DNA of 64,000 nucleotides from Roseibium album (GTDB taxonomy: Bacteria > Pseudomonadota > Alphaproteobacteria > Rhizobiales > Stappiaceae). Below, in pieces: positions 51,389 to 61,028 of the stretch. A program made the position numbers and the translations under genes. How positions within the stretch are numbered: the first letter of the stretch is position 1; each line of letters starts with the position of its first letter. Location of the stretch: the NCBI GenBank assembly GCA_001404055.1, contig CXTY01000006.1:104782-168781 (forward strand), read 5' to 3'. The notes beneath the pieces are model-generated. The model had not been told where the DNA came from. It searched no databases and worked only from the letters and a program-made list of their open reading frames with translations.

Positions 51389-53362
51389 ATGTACGAAGCC
51401 GCGATCGTCGCGCTGGCTCAACTCGCCACGCTCCAGACTTTGCTGGCCCTGGTGGCCGGGGTCGTCGTCGGGCTCGTGGTTGGTATCCTGCCGGGACTTG
51501 GCGGGACGGCTGGTCTCGCCCTTCTTCTTCCAATTGTTTTTGGTATGGAGCCAAGTTCCGCGCTGGCCATGATGATTGGCCTTCTTGCAGTTACGACGAC
51601 CTCAGACACATTCCCCTCAGTGCTCATGGGCATTCCGGGAACATCCGGGTCGCAGGCCACGGTGCTCGATGGGTTTCCGATGGCGAAAAAAGGTGAAGGT
51701 ACGCGGGCCTTGTCTATCGCGTTTGTTTCGTCTCTTTTTGGCGGGATCTTCGGCGCCTTTGTCCTGTCCTTCGCCGTCGTCTTTGCGACGCCCATCATCC
51801 TGCAGATCGGTTTCGGCGAGCAGCTGATGCTAGTGGTCCTAGCGCTTTCCATGGTAGGCATCCTTACGGGGGCTAACCTTTGGAAAGGGCTGGCGGCCTG
51901 CAGCCTCGGCCTCTTGCTGGGTGCGCTCGGCTCAGCGCCGCTTTCAGGTGTCCAACGCGCCGCGTTTGGCACGGAATACCTGCTCGATCCGTTGCCGCTC
52001 GTTATTGTTGGTCTTGCGATGTTCGCGACGCCCGAGATCGTGGATCTTTTGCGCCGCCAGTCGACAATCTCGGAAACCGGCCGACTGGAGCGCACAGGCT
52101 GGGCGAAAGGGTTCAGCGACTGGGCGAAAAACTGGTGGCTGTCGTTGCGTTGCTCGATGATCGGTTCGCTGATCGGTGCATTGCCGGGGCTGGGCGGTAG
52201 CGTCGTGGATTGGATCGCCTACGGCCATGCGGTACAGACCACGAAAAACCGGGAAAGTTACGGAACGGGCGACCCTCGCGGCGTTGTTGCTCCTGAATCA
52301 GCCAATAACGCCAAAGAAGGCGGGGCACTTGTCCCAACACTACTCCTTGGTATCCCCGGATCGGGCAGTATGGCGATCCTGCTTGGTGGGTTGATCCTGA
52401 TCGGAATAGAGCCTGGCAAGGACATGATCGATAATAATATGGACAAGGTCTATCTGATGATCTGGTCCATCGCCGCCGCCAATATCGTCGGTGCGGGCAT
52501 CTGTTTCTTTCTGGCGCCGCAGATCGCCCGGATTACAACGATCAAATACACCCTGATTGCTCCATTCATGATCGGCCTTATCTTTTTTGCCGCGTTTCAG
52601 GCGACGCGGAACTGGGGCGACCTTATTGCGCTTTTGCTACTTTCGGTGCTGGGGATTTACATGAAGCGCTTCGGCTGGTCTCGGCCGGCGCTCCTGATCG
52701 GCTTTGTGCTGTCAACCCGGGTCGAAGCGTCGGTTTATCAGACGGTCACGCTGTATGGGATCACGTTCATCGAGCGCCCGATCGTTCAGGTGCTCATCGC
52801 GCTGACGGTGCTGTCCATAGCCTTGGCGGTTTTCTTCAAGCAGAAAAGTTCGGAACCTGTCACCGTCGACGGCCCGCACAGTCATCTTCGACTTATGCCG
52901 CAGTGGATTTTCGTTTCTGGCGTCATCGCACTCGCGATTTACGTCTTCCAGGACGCATTGAAGTTCAACTCGCTTACCGGGATGTATCCATTGGTCGCCT
53001 CGGTCAGCACTTTGGTGTTCTTGGTGCCCGTGGTCCTGATGATGGCCTTCAGGCGCGCACCGTCCGGTTTCTTCTTCGATGCCGAGCTGAAATCCGTGCG
53101 CGAAGGGGGGCGCTCGGCGGAGTTTTACATTGGAATGCTAGTCGTGATGCTTCTGTTTTCGGGAATTGTCGGCTTCGTACTGGGCATTGCGACCTTCATC
53201 GCACTGTTTCTTTATCGCGGGGCGCATGTCCTCTGGTGGAAGGCAATGCTTGGCGGGGTGGGGTTCATTCTCTTTCTCGGGATCATCTCTGATCAACTCA
53301 CGTTGCGCTACCCAACTGGCCTTCTGCAAAACTACCTCTCCCTTCCTTGGCCTCTGCAATAG
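51389..53362 (+). CDS. Fused TctA-TctB membrane protein of a TTT transporter
   Basis: 657 residues from the ATG at 51389, with GGGAAAAG upstream; an in-frame start at 51290 is less likely. The first about 490 residues are TctA (GVVVGLVVGILPGLGGTAG, SALAMMIGLLAVTTTSDTFP, MGIPGTSGSQATVLDGFPMA, IGALPGLGGSVVDWIAYGHA). The last about 150 have the four-helix TctB pattern (WIFVSGVIALAIYVFQDALK then YIGMLVVMLLFSGIVGFVLG). Separate tctA and tctB genes are the usual form, so this is a natural fusion. It sits downstream of the binding protein and upstream of two MmgE/PrpD genes, 10 bp from the first. Confidence 0.88.
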   Translation: MYEAAIVALAQLATLQTLLALVAGVVVGLVVGILPGLGGTAGLALLLPIVFGMEPSSALAMMIGLLAVTTTSDTFPSVLMGIPGTSGSQATVLDGFPMAKKGEGTRALSIAFVSSLFGGIFGAFVLSFAVVFATPIILQIGFGEQLMLVVLALSMVGILTGANLWKGLAACSLGLLLGALGSAPLSGVQRAAFGTEYLLDPLPLVIVGLAMFATPEIVDLLRRQSTISETGRLERTGWAKGFSDWAKNWWLSLRCSMIGSLIGALPGLGGSVVDWIAYGHAVQTTKNRESYGTGDPRGVVAPESANNAKEGGALVPTLLLGIPGSGSMAILLGGLILIGIEPGKDMIDNNMDKVYLMIWSIAAANIVGAGICFFLAPQIARITTIKYTLIAPFMIGLIFFAAFQATRNWGDLIALLLLSVLGIYMKRFGWSRPALLIGFVLSTRVEASVYQTVTLYGITFIERPIVQVLIALTVLSIALAVFFKQKSSEPVTVDGPHSHLRLMPQWIFVSGVIALAIYVFQDALKFNSLTGMYPLVASVSTLVFLVPVVLMMAFRRAPSGFFFDAELKSVREGGRSAEFYIGMLVVMLLFSGIVGFVLGIATFIALFLYRGAHVLWWKAMLGGVGFILFLGIISDQLTLRYPTGLLQNYLSLPWPLQ

Positions 53363-53371
53363 GATCACCCC

Positions 53372-54787
53372 ATGGCTCTCGACCAAACCGCTAAGAACGG
53401 CGTCACCCACGAACTGGTGAAATTCGCCCTCGACACCAACTATGTAGATCTGCCAAGCGAAGCCATCGAGATCGCCAAACGCTGCATCGTGGATGGCACG
53501 GCTTGCATGATGGCCGGTTCGAAAGAGCCAGCACCCGACATTCTGCGTAAGCTCGCCCGTCAAGTGGGAGGCGCCGAAGAGGCACGTACACTTGGAAAAG
53601 GCAGCATGCGCGTGCCGCTTCAAATCGCGGCCCAAATCAACGGAATGTCTGGTCATGCGCTGGATTTCGATGACACGGCGTTGTCCGAGGAAAAAGATCG
53701 GTCCGTTCTCATTCACCCAACCGTTCAACCGCTTTCGGCTTGCTTTGCGGTCGGCGAGCATCTGAACGTCTCGGCGGAAGAGTTTCTCACGGCTTTCATT
53801 CTCGGCTTCGAGGTGCAAGTAAAAATTGCTGAGGCAATCAATGCAGACCACTTCACCGGCGGGCGTGGGTTTCACACCAGCGGTACAATCGGCATCTTTG
53901 GCTCGACGATTGCTGCCGGCAAGCTTCTGGGGCTTGATTACAGGCAGTTGTCCAATGCAATGGCCATGGCTTCGACGATGTCTGCCGGTGTGGGGGCCAA
54001 TCACGGCACTATGTCGAAGCCGCTGAATATGTCGCGCGCCGCTGAAAACGGAGTGACTGCAGCACGGTTCGCCTCGCTCGGAATGGATGGGCCGGCCCAT
54101 GCGCTTGAAGCTGGGCGCGGTTTCTTCGAGGCCTTCGGCGGCGGGTATGATCCGACAAAGATCATTGGACGCATGGGTGATCCTTGGGCGATCATCTATC
54201 CCGGCACGTCAATCAAGCCCTACCCCAGCGGCGTGGTTGGTCACCCCGGTATGGATACGATGAAGAAGCTCGTGGAGAAGCACGACATAAAACCCGAGGA
54301 AGTTGAGAAAATCGAGGTCCGCACGGGCGCAAACGTGATTACCCCCGGGCCGCTGCGTATCCCCCACGCAAATACCGAGCTTGAAGCGAAATTCTGCGTT
54401 GCGTTCCAGATGGCCGCCATTGTGCTGCGCCGTAAGGCGGGGCTCGCTGAGTTCTCTGACGCTTTCGTGCAGTCGCTTGAGTGCCAGGAAATGCAGACAC
54501 GGGTGACGGCGGAACTTGACCCCGAGATCGTAGAGATGGGAAAAGGCGTCATCGTCGCCCGCATTACGCTCACGACCAAAGATGGCCGCACCTATTTCGA
54601 GCAGTCCGATCCGCATTATCGGGGTGGACCGAAAAATCCGCTGACTTATGAAGAGGTGTCGGACAAGTTCCGTGATGCCGCGGCCGGCGTTCTGAGCGAG
54701 GAAAAGATGGAAGCGTTTCTCAGGCTTGCCCGTGACTTCGAGACCCTGCTGGGCCTTCGTGAGATCATGGATACGGTCTCTGCCTGA
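53372..54787 (+). CDS. MmgE/PrpD family protein, first copy
   Basis: 471 residues. HALDFDDTALSEEKDRSVLI and GRGFHTSGTIGIFGSTIAAG are the hallmarks of the MmgE/PrpD fold, with AMASTMSAGVGANHGTMSKP as further core. The family includes 2-methylcitrate dehydratase, cis-aconitate decarboxylase and iminodisuccinate epimerase. It is cytoplasmic. Which reaction it runs cannot be told; with a TTT importer and a second copy, breakdown of an imported di- or tricarboxylate is likely. Confidence 0.88.
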   Translation: MALDQTAKNGVTHELVKFALDTNYVDLPSEAIEIAKRCIVDGTACMMAGSKEPAPDILRKLARQVGGAEEARTLGKGSMRVPLQIAAQINGMSGHALDFDDTALSEEKDRSVLIHPTVQPLSACFAVGEHLNVSAEEFLTAFILGFEVQVKIAEAINADHFTGGRGFHTSGTIGIFGSTIAAGKLLGLDYRQLSNAMAMASTMSAGVGANHGTMSKPLNMSRAAENGVTAARFASLGMDGPAHALEAGRGFFEAFGGGYDPTKIIGRMGDPWAIIYPGTSIKPYPSGVVGHPGMDTMKKLVEKHDIKPEEVEKIEVRTGANVITPGPLRIPHANTELEAKFCVAFQMAAIVLRRKAGLAEFSDAFVQSLECQEMQTRVTAELDPEIVEMGKGVIVARITLTTKDGRTYFEQSDPHYRGGPKNPLTYEEVSDKFRDAAAGVLSEEKMEAFLRLARDFETLLGLREIMDTVSA

Positions 54788-56169
54788 TGCCGAAGAACGA
54801 TCCTGACATACGAGCCCCTGCGGGCACAACGCAGAAGTTGGCAGACTATATCACGTCCGTCGCCGGTCAGGACCTGCCAGACCAGATAGCGACGAAGACC
54901 AAGTGCCATCTTCTCGACACGCTGGCCGCCGTCATCTCGGGCGCGCACCTGAAAGCCGGCCGGCTGGCGACGAGGTTTGCGGCGACACAAGGCGGTACGC
55001 CCGAAGCAACGGTCTGGGGCACCGCTATCCGGACAACCGCAATCAATGCGGCATTGGCCAACGGGATTTCGGGTCATGCCGACGAAACCGACGACAGCCA
55101 CCTGGAAGGCCGCTTCCATCCCGGTTGTGCAGTTGTGCCGGCTGCCCTTGCTGTGGGTGAGGCGCGAGCCGCTTCGGGCATGGCGGTTCTGAACGCAGTG
55201 GCGGCGGGCTACGATATCGGCGCGCGGTTCTCGATGGCTCTGGGGGTTTCGGGGCCTCGCACGGCGACCCACAGCACCCACAGCCTCGGCGCGCTTTTCG
55301 GGGCCTCTGCGGCCGCGTCGTCGCTGATGGGATTTGACAGGCAAAAGGCGGCCTCGGCGCTGTCTTACACGGTCCAGCAGGCCAGCGGCATCCCCTATTG
55401 GGAGCGCGATAGCGAGCATGTCGAGAAAGCCTTCGACTTCGGCGGTATGGGCGCCCGCAATGGTGTGGCTGCGGCGATGATGGTCGGGGCCGGGCTGACG
55501 GGGGTTCAGGACCCGCTCGAAGGTAAACTGAACTACCTTTCGGCCTTTGCCGAAAACCCCGATGCCGATGTCCTGACCACCGGCCTCGGCACGCGTTTCG
55601 AGATCATGGAAGCTTCAATCAAAAAATGGTGCGTCGGCTCGCCAATTCAGGCGGCTCTCGACGCGGCCATGGCGCTTCTGGATAAGGGGCTCGATGTCGC
55701 CGACATAGAAAAGATCGATCTCATCATGCCCGACGACCGCCTAACGATCGTCGACAACCGCGACATGCCGGATGTCTGCCTACAGCACATGGTTGCCATC
55801 ACGCTGATCGACGGCGGCACGAGTTTTGAGACCAGCCACGACAAGGCAAGAATGCGCGATCCGGCCGTTCTGGCCTTGCGCGAAAAGATGACGGCCATTC
55901 CGTCGCCTGAGCTCACGATAGCGCGGCCCGCGCGGCAGGCGATCCTCGAAATCGACACCAAGGGTGGCGCCACGTTCCGCCAGCATACCAAGGTCGTCTA
56001 CGGCACGCCGGGCAACCCGATGTCACCAGAGGATGTGCAGGCGAAAGCGCTTGAACTGATATCGCCGATCCTTGGAAGCAAAGTGTCCAATGCTCTCACT
56101 GACGCCGTTTGGAGCCTTGAGGAGATCAAAGACATCAACGCATTGGCAGCCATCGCGAAAGGGGAATAA
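54787..56169 (+). CDS. MmgE/PrpD family protein, second copy
   Basis: 460 residues from an ATG that overlaps the previous stop by one base. Core segments HADETDDSHLEGRFHPGCAV, STHSLGALFGASAAASSLMG and KAFDFGGMGARNGVAAAMM define the same family as the gene before it, but the two are far apart in sequence. They may act as two steps on one substrate or as a heteromer. No close relative is named. Confidence 0.88.
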   Translation: MPKNDPDIRAPAGTTQKLADYITSVAGQDLPDQIATKTKCHLLDTLAAVISGAHLKAGRLATRFAATQGGTPEATVWGTAIRTTAINAALANGISGHADETDDSHLEGRFHPGCAVVPAALAVGEARAASGMAVLNAVAAGYDIGARFSMALGVSGPRTATHSTHSLGALFGASAAASSLMGFDRQKAASALSYTVQQASGIPYWERDSEHVEKAFDFGGMGARNGVAAAMMVGAGLTGVQDPLEGKLNYLSAFAENPDADVLTTGLGTRFEIMEASIKKWCVGSPIQAALDAAMALLDKGLDVADIEKIDLIMPDDRLTIVDNRDMPDVCLQHMVAITLIDGGTSFETSHDKARMRDPAVLALREKMTAIPSPELTIARPARQAILEIDTKGGATFRQHTKVVYGTPGNPMSPEDVQAKALELISPILGSKVSNALTDAVWSLEEIKDINALAAIAKGE

Positions 56170-56174
56170 CACTC

Positions 56175-57029
56175 ATGGATCCCAAAGTCATTCTGATGCC
56201 GGTCTATTCGCGCGGCAACGAGATCGAACGTTTGCGCGGCGCGCTGTCACTCGCCCGTCACTTCAACGCCCACCTTAAAGTGATTTTTGCTCAGTCCAGG
56301 CCAAGCGACCTGTTGGGGACCGAACTCATTGCCCTTTCGGCAACCTTGCGCAATCAAGTCATTTCAATCATGGATGATCAAGCGAACCAAAATCGCGGCG
56401 AGTTGCGGGAAAACTTCGAAAAGCTTTGCAACGAGAACGACGTCGTCGTTTCGGACAAGCCTGAAGACGGGCTGCCAACGGCGTCTTGGGGCGAGATCAA
56501 CGGCGCACGAAGCGAACTTGTCGCGATTCATGGCCGGGTCAGTGACCTTATCGTGATCCCGCATTCAAAATCGGGCGATGCGACCGCGACATTCGAAGAG
56601 GCTATCCTTCACACTGGGCGGCCCGTCTTCCTCGTGCCGCGCGGCATGTGGGAGATTAATATCACCAAGGCCCTCATCGGCTGGGATGGCGGGCTGGAAT
56701 GCACAAAGGCAGTCCGGCAGGCGCTGCCCTTCCTCAAGCGCGCGTCGGGTGTGATTATTGGGGCAGGACCAGATACCGCGTCGGATAGACCCACCGCACG
56801 GGATGCAGCCGATTACCTGGCCTATCATGGGGTATCCGCTGAGATTCAGCTTCTTAACGAAAAGGCCGCGTCCGCTGGTGCGGCGCTACTCGATCTGGCC
56901 GCCGATCAAGGTTGCGATCTGCTCGTGACAGGCGCCTATGCGCATACCCGTTTGCGCCATAGGCTTTTGGGCGGTGTCACAAGCCACATGCTCAGGCACG
57001 CAGAGATCCCGGTGCTGATGGCGCACTGA
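56175..57029 (+). CDS. Universal stress protein family, two USP domains
   Basis: 284 residues. Two tandem USP domains: the first starts VILMPVYSRGNEIERLRGAL with the ending SGDATATFEEAILHTGRPVF, and the second ends LLVTGAYAHTRLRHRLLGGV then TSHMLRHAEIPVLMAH. The GxxG..S/T nucleotide-binding residues are present in the second (GGVTSHMLR), so ATP binding is possible. It sits between the PrpD pair and a TauE/SafE permease, with no clear enzymatic role. Confidence 0.85.
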   Translation: MDPKVILMPVYSRGNEIERLRGALSLARHFNAHLKVIFAQSRPSDLLGTELIALSATLRNQVISIMDDQANQNRGELRENFEKLCNENDVVVSDKPEDGLPTASWGEINGARSELVAIHGRVSDLIVIPHSKSGDATATFEEAILHTGRPVFLVPRGMWEINITKALIGWDGGLECTKAVRQALPFLKRASGVIIGAGPDTASDRPTARDAADYLAYHGVSAEIQLLNEKAASAGAALLDLAADQGCDLLVTGAYAHTRLRHRLLGGVTSHMLRHAEIPVLMAH

Positions 57030-57049
57030 CGCCAAGGGGGCCAGCGGAC

Positions 57050-57790
57050 ATGTTCTTTGAATACGCCATGATTGCGGCGGCGGCCTTTGCTGGAGCCCTC
57101 GTCAGCGGTTTGGGCGGCTTTGGCGGTTCGTTCATCATTGTCATTGTGCTGACCCCCGTGGTCGGGCCAAAAGCGGTCATCCCCCTGATCGCGGTCTATG
57201 CGATCTGCGCGAACCTTTCCCGTGTTTACTTTTACTGGCGGACGATTGCCTGGAAGCCTGCGATCCAGTTCACGGTCGCGTCTTTGCCCGGCATTTATCT
57301 TGGCGCGAGCTTCCTGCGCGAGATACCGGATACCTACTTTCTTGGCTTTCTCGGCGTGGTTCTGATCCTGATCCTGCCTGCGCGTCGCTATCTGAAGCGC
57401 ATTTCGTTTGAGCCGGGTATTAAGACGATTGCCGGTCTAGGGCTGACCTTCGGGTTTATGAGCGGAACGGCCGCCGGATCGGGCATGCTAGTCATCGCGT
57501 TCTTTAATAGCATAGGCCTGAGCGGACCGCTTTTGCTGGGAACAGATGCCGTAATCGGCCTTGCCAACGCCATGTCGAGGTCAGGCACGTTCTACGGCAT
57601 GGGTCTCTTGGACCAACGGCTGATCCTGCTTGGTCTCTTTATGGGACTGGTCACGTTTCCCGGAACATGGGTCGCAAGCCGGTTGCTCCGCCTGATGGGC
57701 ACGCACGTGCATGATTATTTGATTGAAGCATTGATCGCTGTGTCTGGAATAGTGTTCATTTACAATGCCCTTCGGGGCCTGGGAGCCTAA
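57050..57790 (+). CDS. TauE/SafE family sulfite/anion permease
   Basis: 246 residues with about seven or eight membrane helices. AFAGALVSGLGGFGGSFIIV and TFGFMSGTAAGSGMLVIAFF are the paired internal repeats of this family. Members export sulfite or organosulfonates or move other anions. The gene ends a run of plus-strand genes with the TTT and MmgE/PrpD genes, which could hint at an exported by-product of the same acid. That link is speculative. Confidence 0.88.
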   Translation: MFFEYAMIAAAAFAGALVSGLGGFGGSFIIVIVLTPVVGPKAVIPLIAVYAICANLSRVYFYWRTIAWKPAIQFTVASLPGIYLGASFLREIPDTYFLGFLGVVLILILPARRYLKRISFEPGIKTIAGLGLTFGFMSGTAAGSGMLVIAFFNSIGLSGPLLLGTDAVIGLANAMSRSGTFYGMGLLDQRLILLGLFMGLVTFPGTWVASRLLRLMGTHVHDYLIEALIAVSGIVFIYNALRGLGA

Positions 57791-58531
57791 AATTCTTCAC
57801 AGGTCAACGCAATGCTCGCGCGTCTTAGTTCGCCAAAACGAGAGCTTGGTGTTCGTCCTGGGTGAATGAAACCCAAGATGACTATGGTGCCGATCCCGAA
57901 AAGGGTGATTTTTGAGAGAAGCAGGGTGAGCGGGGCACGGCGGCTTTGCCTAGCGTTCCGTCGCTGAAAATAAACAGCACCTCGGTTCCCATGCCGTCAA
58001 CTGATGTGTTCTGCGGTGGAGATTTTTGATCCATAGAACAAGCGATATCGACTGCTATGCGATGGTGCAGCCGCCTGCCAACCCATCGTTCGCATCGGAC
58101 CGCTTTTGACAGGCCACTGTACTCCCGGCGCCTTATTTTGTTTGGATTTTCACGTTTTCTGGAAGTTTCCGATAGGGACCTATATCTTCCAAAAAGGCGA
58201 CTCACGTAATGGCAGCTTTGTCCGCTTGCATGCGTGCACCTTTTTTATGGATTTTGCAGTCTTAGCGAATGGCTGCAATGACGGGATGCACTGCAGCGAT
58301 CCGTCTGAGCGAGGAGCGGCGGCTTTTGGCCGGAAGTGCCGGTGTGGGCCATCCTTTGAAACCACAGGACCTTGCGGACATTCAGCCTCAGTCATCGGCG
58401 CGGCTGCGCACAACTGTCACCTCTGAGCAGGTTCACCAAAATCGTGCCAATCCTAATCTTTCACGACTCAAGTTTCCGACCCGCGGGGTTTCTAATTTGC
58501 GCTGTTCCCCGCAGGCCGGAAAGGCTCCCCT
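57791..58531. repeat. Gene-poor stretch with dispersed intergenic repeat, copy B inverted (58328-58380)
   Basis: GGCCGGAAGTGCCGGTGTGG at 58328-58347 matches, in reverse, the CGGCACTTCCGGCC core at 5290-5304 and the copy at 63421-63440; it is followed by GCGGACATTCAGCC (58374-58387). Open frames through it are broken and lack ribosome sites. There is no other support for a gene in this 740 bp stretch. Confidence 0.5.
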
Positions 58532-59365
58532 TCAGGCCAGATCCCTGGCTTTTGCAAACGCCGCCAAATCTCGATTGAATCGCTCCGGGTCCTCCCCGTA
58601 GGTCGTGTGGCCTGCGTCCGGAAAAAGCGAGACGTCCGCATGTGGAATTCTCGCCTTGATCGCTTCGGACATGGAAGGCTTCACGACGGCATCCTTCAGC
58701 CCGTGCGTGATAAGCACTGGGCACCGCACCGCGGCCATCGCCGCGTCGCCGTCCAGTTCCCGGCTCGCAAGCGCCGTCCGGACGTCGACCGGAACCATCA
58801 TGTTGTAGGCCAGCACCGTCTCAATCACTTCTCGCGAGGGCTCGTCGGCATAGAAAAGCCGTACGAAATCCCGCGTCGCCGCGATGTTCTCGGCCGTGTC
58901 GTTCGAGAGGAGCCCCGGCACCAGCGCCAGCAGACCTTCTCCGAGGTGCGCATTGGCCTTGTCGCTGCCGAAATAGACGGTCGAGGCGACATAGTTGATC
59001 CCACCAAGCTTGGCGTCTCCGTAGACCGACAGGTAGTCGTTAATCACGAGACCAGCGTAGGACGCCCCAACCAGGATCGGCCGATTCAGTCCCAGCGTCC
59101 CGATCACTGCGGCCACGTCCTCGGCAAAGAACTGTGAGTCCTGATACCCCGTCGCCGTTGCGGCACGCCCGGACATCCCGTGCCCCCTCACGTCCATGCA
59201 AAGCAGGCGGAAACTCTGCGCCAGCGGCCTCGACGTCTGGTGCGTCCAGCTCAGACCGCATTGCATCAGACCGTGAATGAACAGGATCGGCACGCCATCG
59301 GGATTACCGAATTCCTGCACGCTTATGGGAAGCCCGCCACCGCCGGCGATTTCATATGTCGTCAT
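58532..59365 (-). CDS. Alpha/beta hydrolase
   Basis: 277 residues. HG oxyanion element (VPILFIHGL), nucleophile S102 in PILVGASYAG, acid residue in HGLKDAVV and catalytic His in DAGHTTYGED complete the triad. Length and build are those of a single-domain esterase/haloperoxidase-like hydrolase without lid insertions of note. It is divergent from a winged-helix/hydrolase fusion gene, 184 bp away, which probably regulates it. Substrate unknown. Confidence 0.9.
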   Translation of the reverse strand: MTTYEIAGGGGLPISVQEFGNPDGVPILFIHGLMQCGLSWTHQTSRPLAQSFRLLCMDVRGHGMSGRAATATGYQDSQFFAEDVAAVIGTLGLNRPILVGASYAGLVINDYLSVYGDAKLGGINYVASTVYFGSDKANAHLGEGLLALVPGLLSNDTAENIAATRDFVRLFYADEPSREVIETVLAYNMMVPVDVRTALASRELDGDAAMAAVRCPVLITHGLKDAVVKPSMSEAIKARIPHADVSLFPDAGHTTYGEDPERFNRDLAAFAKARDLA

Positions 59366-59549
59366 CCGATCGACCTCTTTGTCTTACACGCCTTGGCCCC
59401 GCGCCCGGCTTCGTGAGGCGATTCTTCCACCGGGCCCGCGTGAAGTCCTGACCGGAGTTCTGAAAAAAACTGACAATTCTGACCACCGTCTACGGGGTCG
59501 AGATTTCAGGCTTCGGAAATATCCGCCCATCGGCTAAGCTTATGGGAAC

Positions 59550-60701
59550 ATGCGCATTGGCCAACACCTATTCGACCCCGGCAGCGGAGTGCTCAGGACA
59601 CCAGACGGCGACCCCGTCAACCTGCGCCCCCAGACTTTTGCGGTTCTGCGCCACCTCGCTGATGCCCAGGGCGGCGTGGTCTCGAAGGAAGACCTCCTGG
59701 CCCGCGTCTGGCCCGACGTCATCGTGGGCGAGGACTCGCTCTACCGCTGCATTTCCGAGTTGCGCGGCGCTATAGGGGACGACCGTCGGCTCGTTCTGCG
59801 GACTGTTCCCAGGCGCGGCTATCGCCTCTCGGTCGCCGGGACCGTCGGGCCGCGAGTGCTGCCAAGGGAACCGATCCGGTTCACCCGCTCGGGTGACGTT
59901 CAACTTGCCTGGACAGCGGTGGGCGGCGGCACGCCGGTTCTCAAGGCGCCAAGCTGGATCTCCAACATCGAAAGCGAGGCCGACAGCCTCCTTTTCGGCC
60001 CGTTCTACCGTCGACTTGGCGCCCGCGCCCGGATTGTTCACTTCGACCAGCGCGGCTCAAGCCGGTCCACACGGAAGATCAGGGACTGGTCCGTCGACGC
60101 GATGGTCTCGGACATGGTCGCCGTCGCGGATGCCGCGGACCTCGAGAGGTTCTTCCTCTTCGGCCCGTCCCAAGGTGGAGCTTTTGCAATAGCTTTCGCC
60201 GCCCGCTATCCCGAGCGTGTCATGGGCATCGTCGCCCGGGGCACCTTTGCCACCGGCTGGAAGCACCTCGGCGACAAAGCCCAGCAGCGGCGTTACGAGA
60301 TGAGCCGGACAATGATTTCGGGCGGCTGGGGCGCAGAAAACCCGGAATACCGCCGCTTTTTCACCAGCCTCCTCGTCCCTGACGCAACACCCGATATCGC
60401 GCGCGAAATGGACGCCACCCAGGCGCGTGCCGTGACCGCTGAAGCTCAGCTCGCGAATGTCGAGCTTCAATCGCGCCTCGACATCCGTGACCTCCTGACC
60501 CGCGTCACATGCCCGGTCCTGCTCCTGCACTCGGCAGGAGACCTCGCCATACCTGTCGAACGCGCGATCGAGCTTGCCGCTGCCTTGCCGGACTGCGACC
60601 TGCGGATTCTCGACGGCGACAACCACATCCCGGTTCCGGGCACCGCCGGTTACGAACAATTCATGGACGCGATCGACGAGTTCTTGGATCTCCATTCCTA
60701 G
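59550..60701 (+). CDS. OmpR/CadC-type winged helix fused to an alpha/beta hydrolase domain
   Basis: 383 residues. The first 100 are a transcriptional-regulatory winged helix (LRPQTFAVLRHLADAQGGVV then EDSLYRCISELRGAIGDDRR and VPRRGYRL). From about 110 on is an alpha/beta hydrolase: HFDQRGSSRS, nucleophile motif GPSQGG (S207), LLLHSAGDLAIPVERA and a late GDNHIPVPG His. Other wHTH-alpha/beta hydrolase proteins occur in proteobacteria without known ligands. The layout suggests a hydrolase-like sensor that binds or cleaves the substrate of the divergent hydrolase gene and reports it by DNA binding. Confidence 0.85.
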   Translation: MRIGQHLFDPGSGVLRTPDGDPVNLRPQTFAVLRHLADAQGGVVSKEDLLARVWPDVIVGEDSLYRCISELRGAIGDDRRLVLRTVPRRGYRLSVAGTVGPRVLPREPIRFTRSGDVQLAWTAVGGGTPVLKAPSWISNIESEADSLLFGPFYRRLGARARIVHFDQRGSSRSTRKIRDWSVDAMVSDMVAVADAADLERFFLFGPSQGGAFAIAFAARYPERVMGIVARGTFATGWKHLGDKAQQRRYEMSRTMISGGWGAENPEYRRFFTSLLVPDATPDIAREMDATQARAVTAEAQLANVELQSRLDIRDLLTRVTCPVLLLHSAGDLAIPVERAIELAAALPDCDLRILDGDNHIPVPGTAGYEQFMDAIDEFLDLHS

Positions 60702-61028
60702 GCGAAGCACAGGCCTGAAGCGGACCGCTCGAGGATGTCCAATTTGGGCTCGAGCCCGCTTTTCGCGGCAATTCGAACGAGCAACTGCTCTGCGGACAAA
60801 ACAGACGCATTCAGTAATTGGAGGCGTGTTCGAGGTGGTGAACATTAATCATACTGTGTTCGCGTCGAAGCGATCTCCAGACTACTCACGAAACAGAGCA
60901 GTGTCACATTTGCGTTCCGCAAACTCGCGCGTTAATTTCTGGTACCGGACAGGTGAGTGGCGCTCTACGGTCAGTCGAAGACGTTTTCGTTTCAACCGCC
61001 CCGTCCTGTTGGGTTCTGGAGAAATACA
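60702..61028. other. About 330 bp without a gene
   Basis: No ORF with a ribosome site and no hairpin with a T run was found. The promoter of the ankyrin gene should lie here. Confidence 0.35.

Noticed and set aside
53138..54100. 320-residue minus-strand frame over the TctA-TctB end and first MmgE/PrpD gene
   Set aside because: Antisense shadow; no family and no ribosome site.
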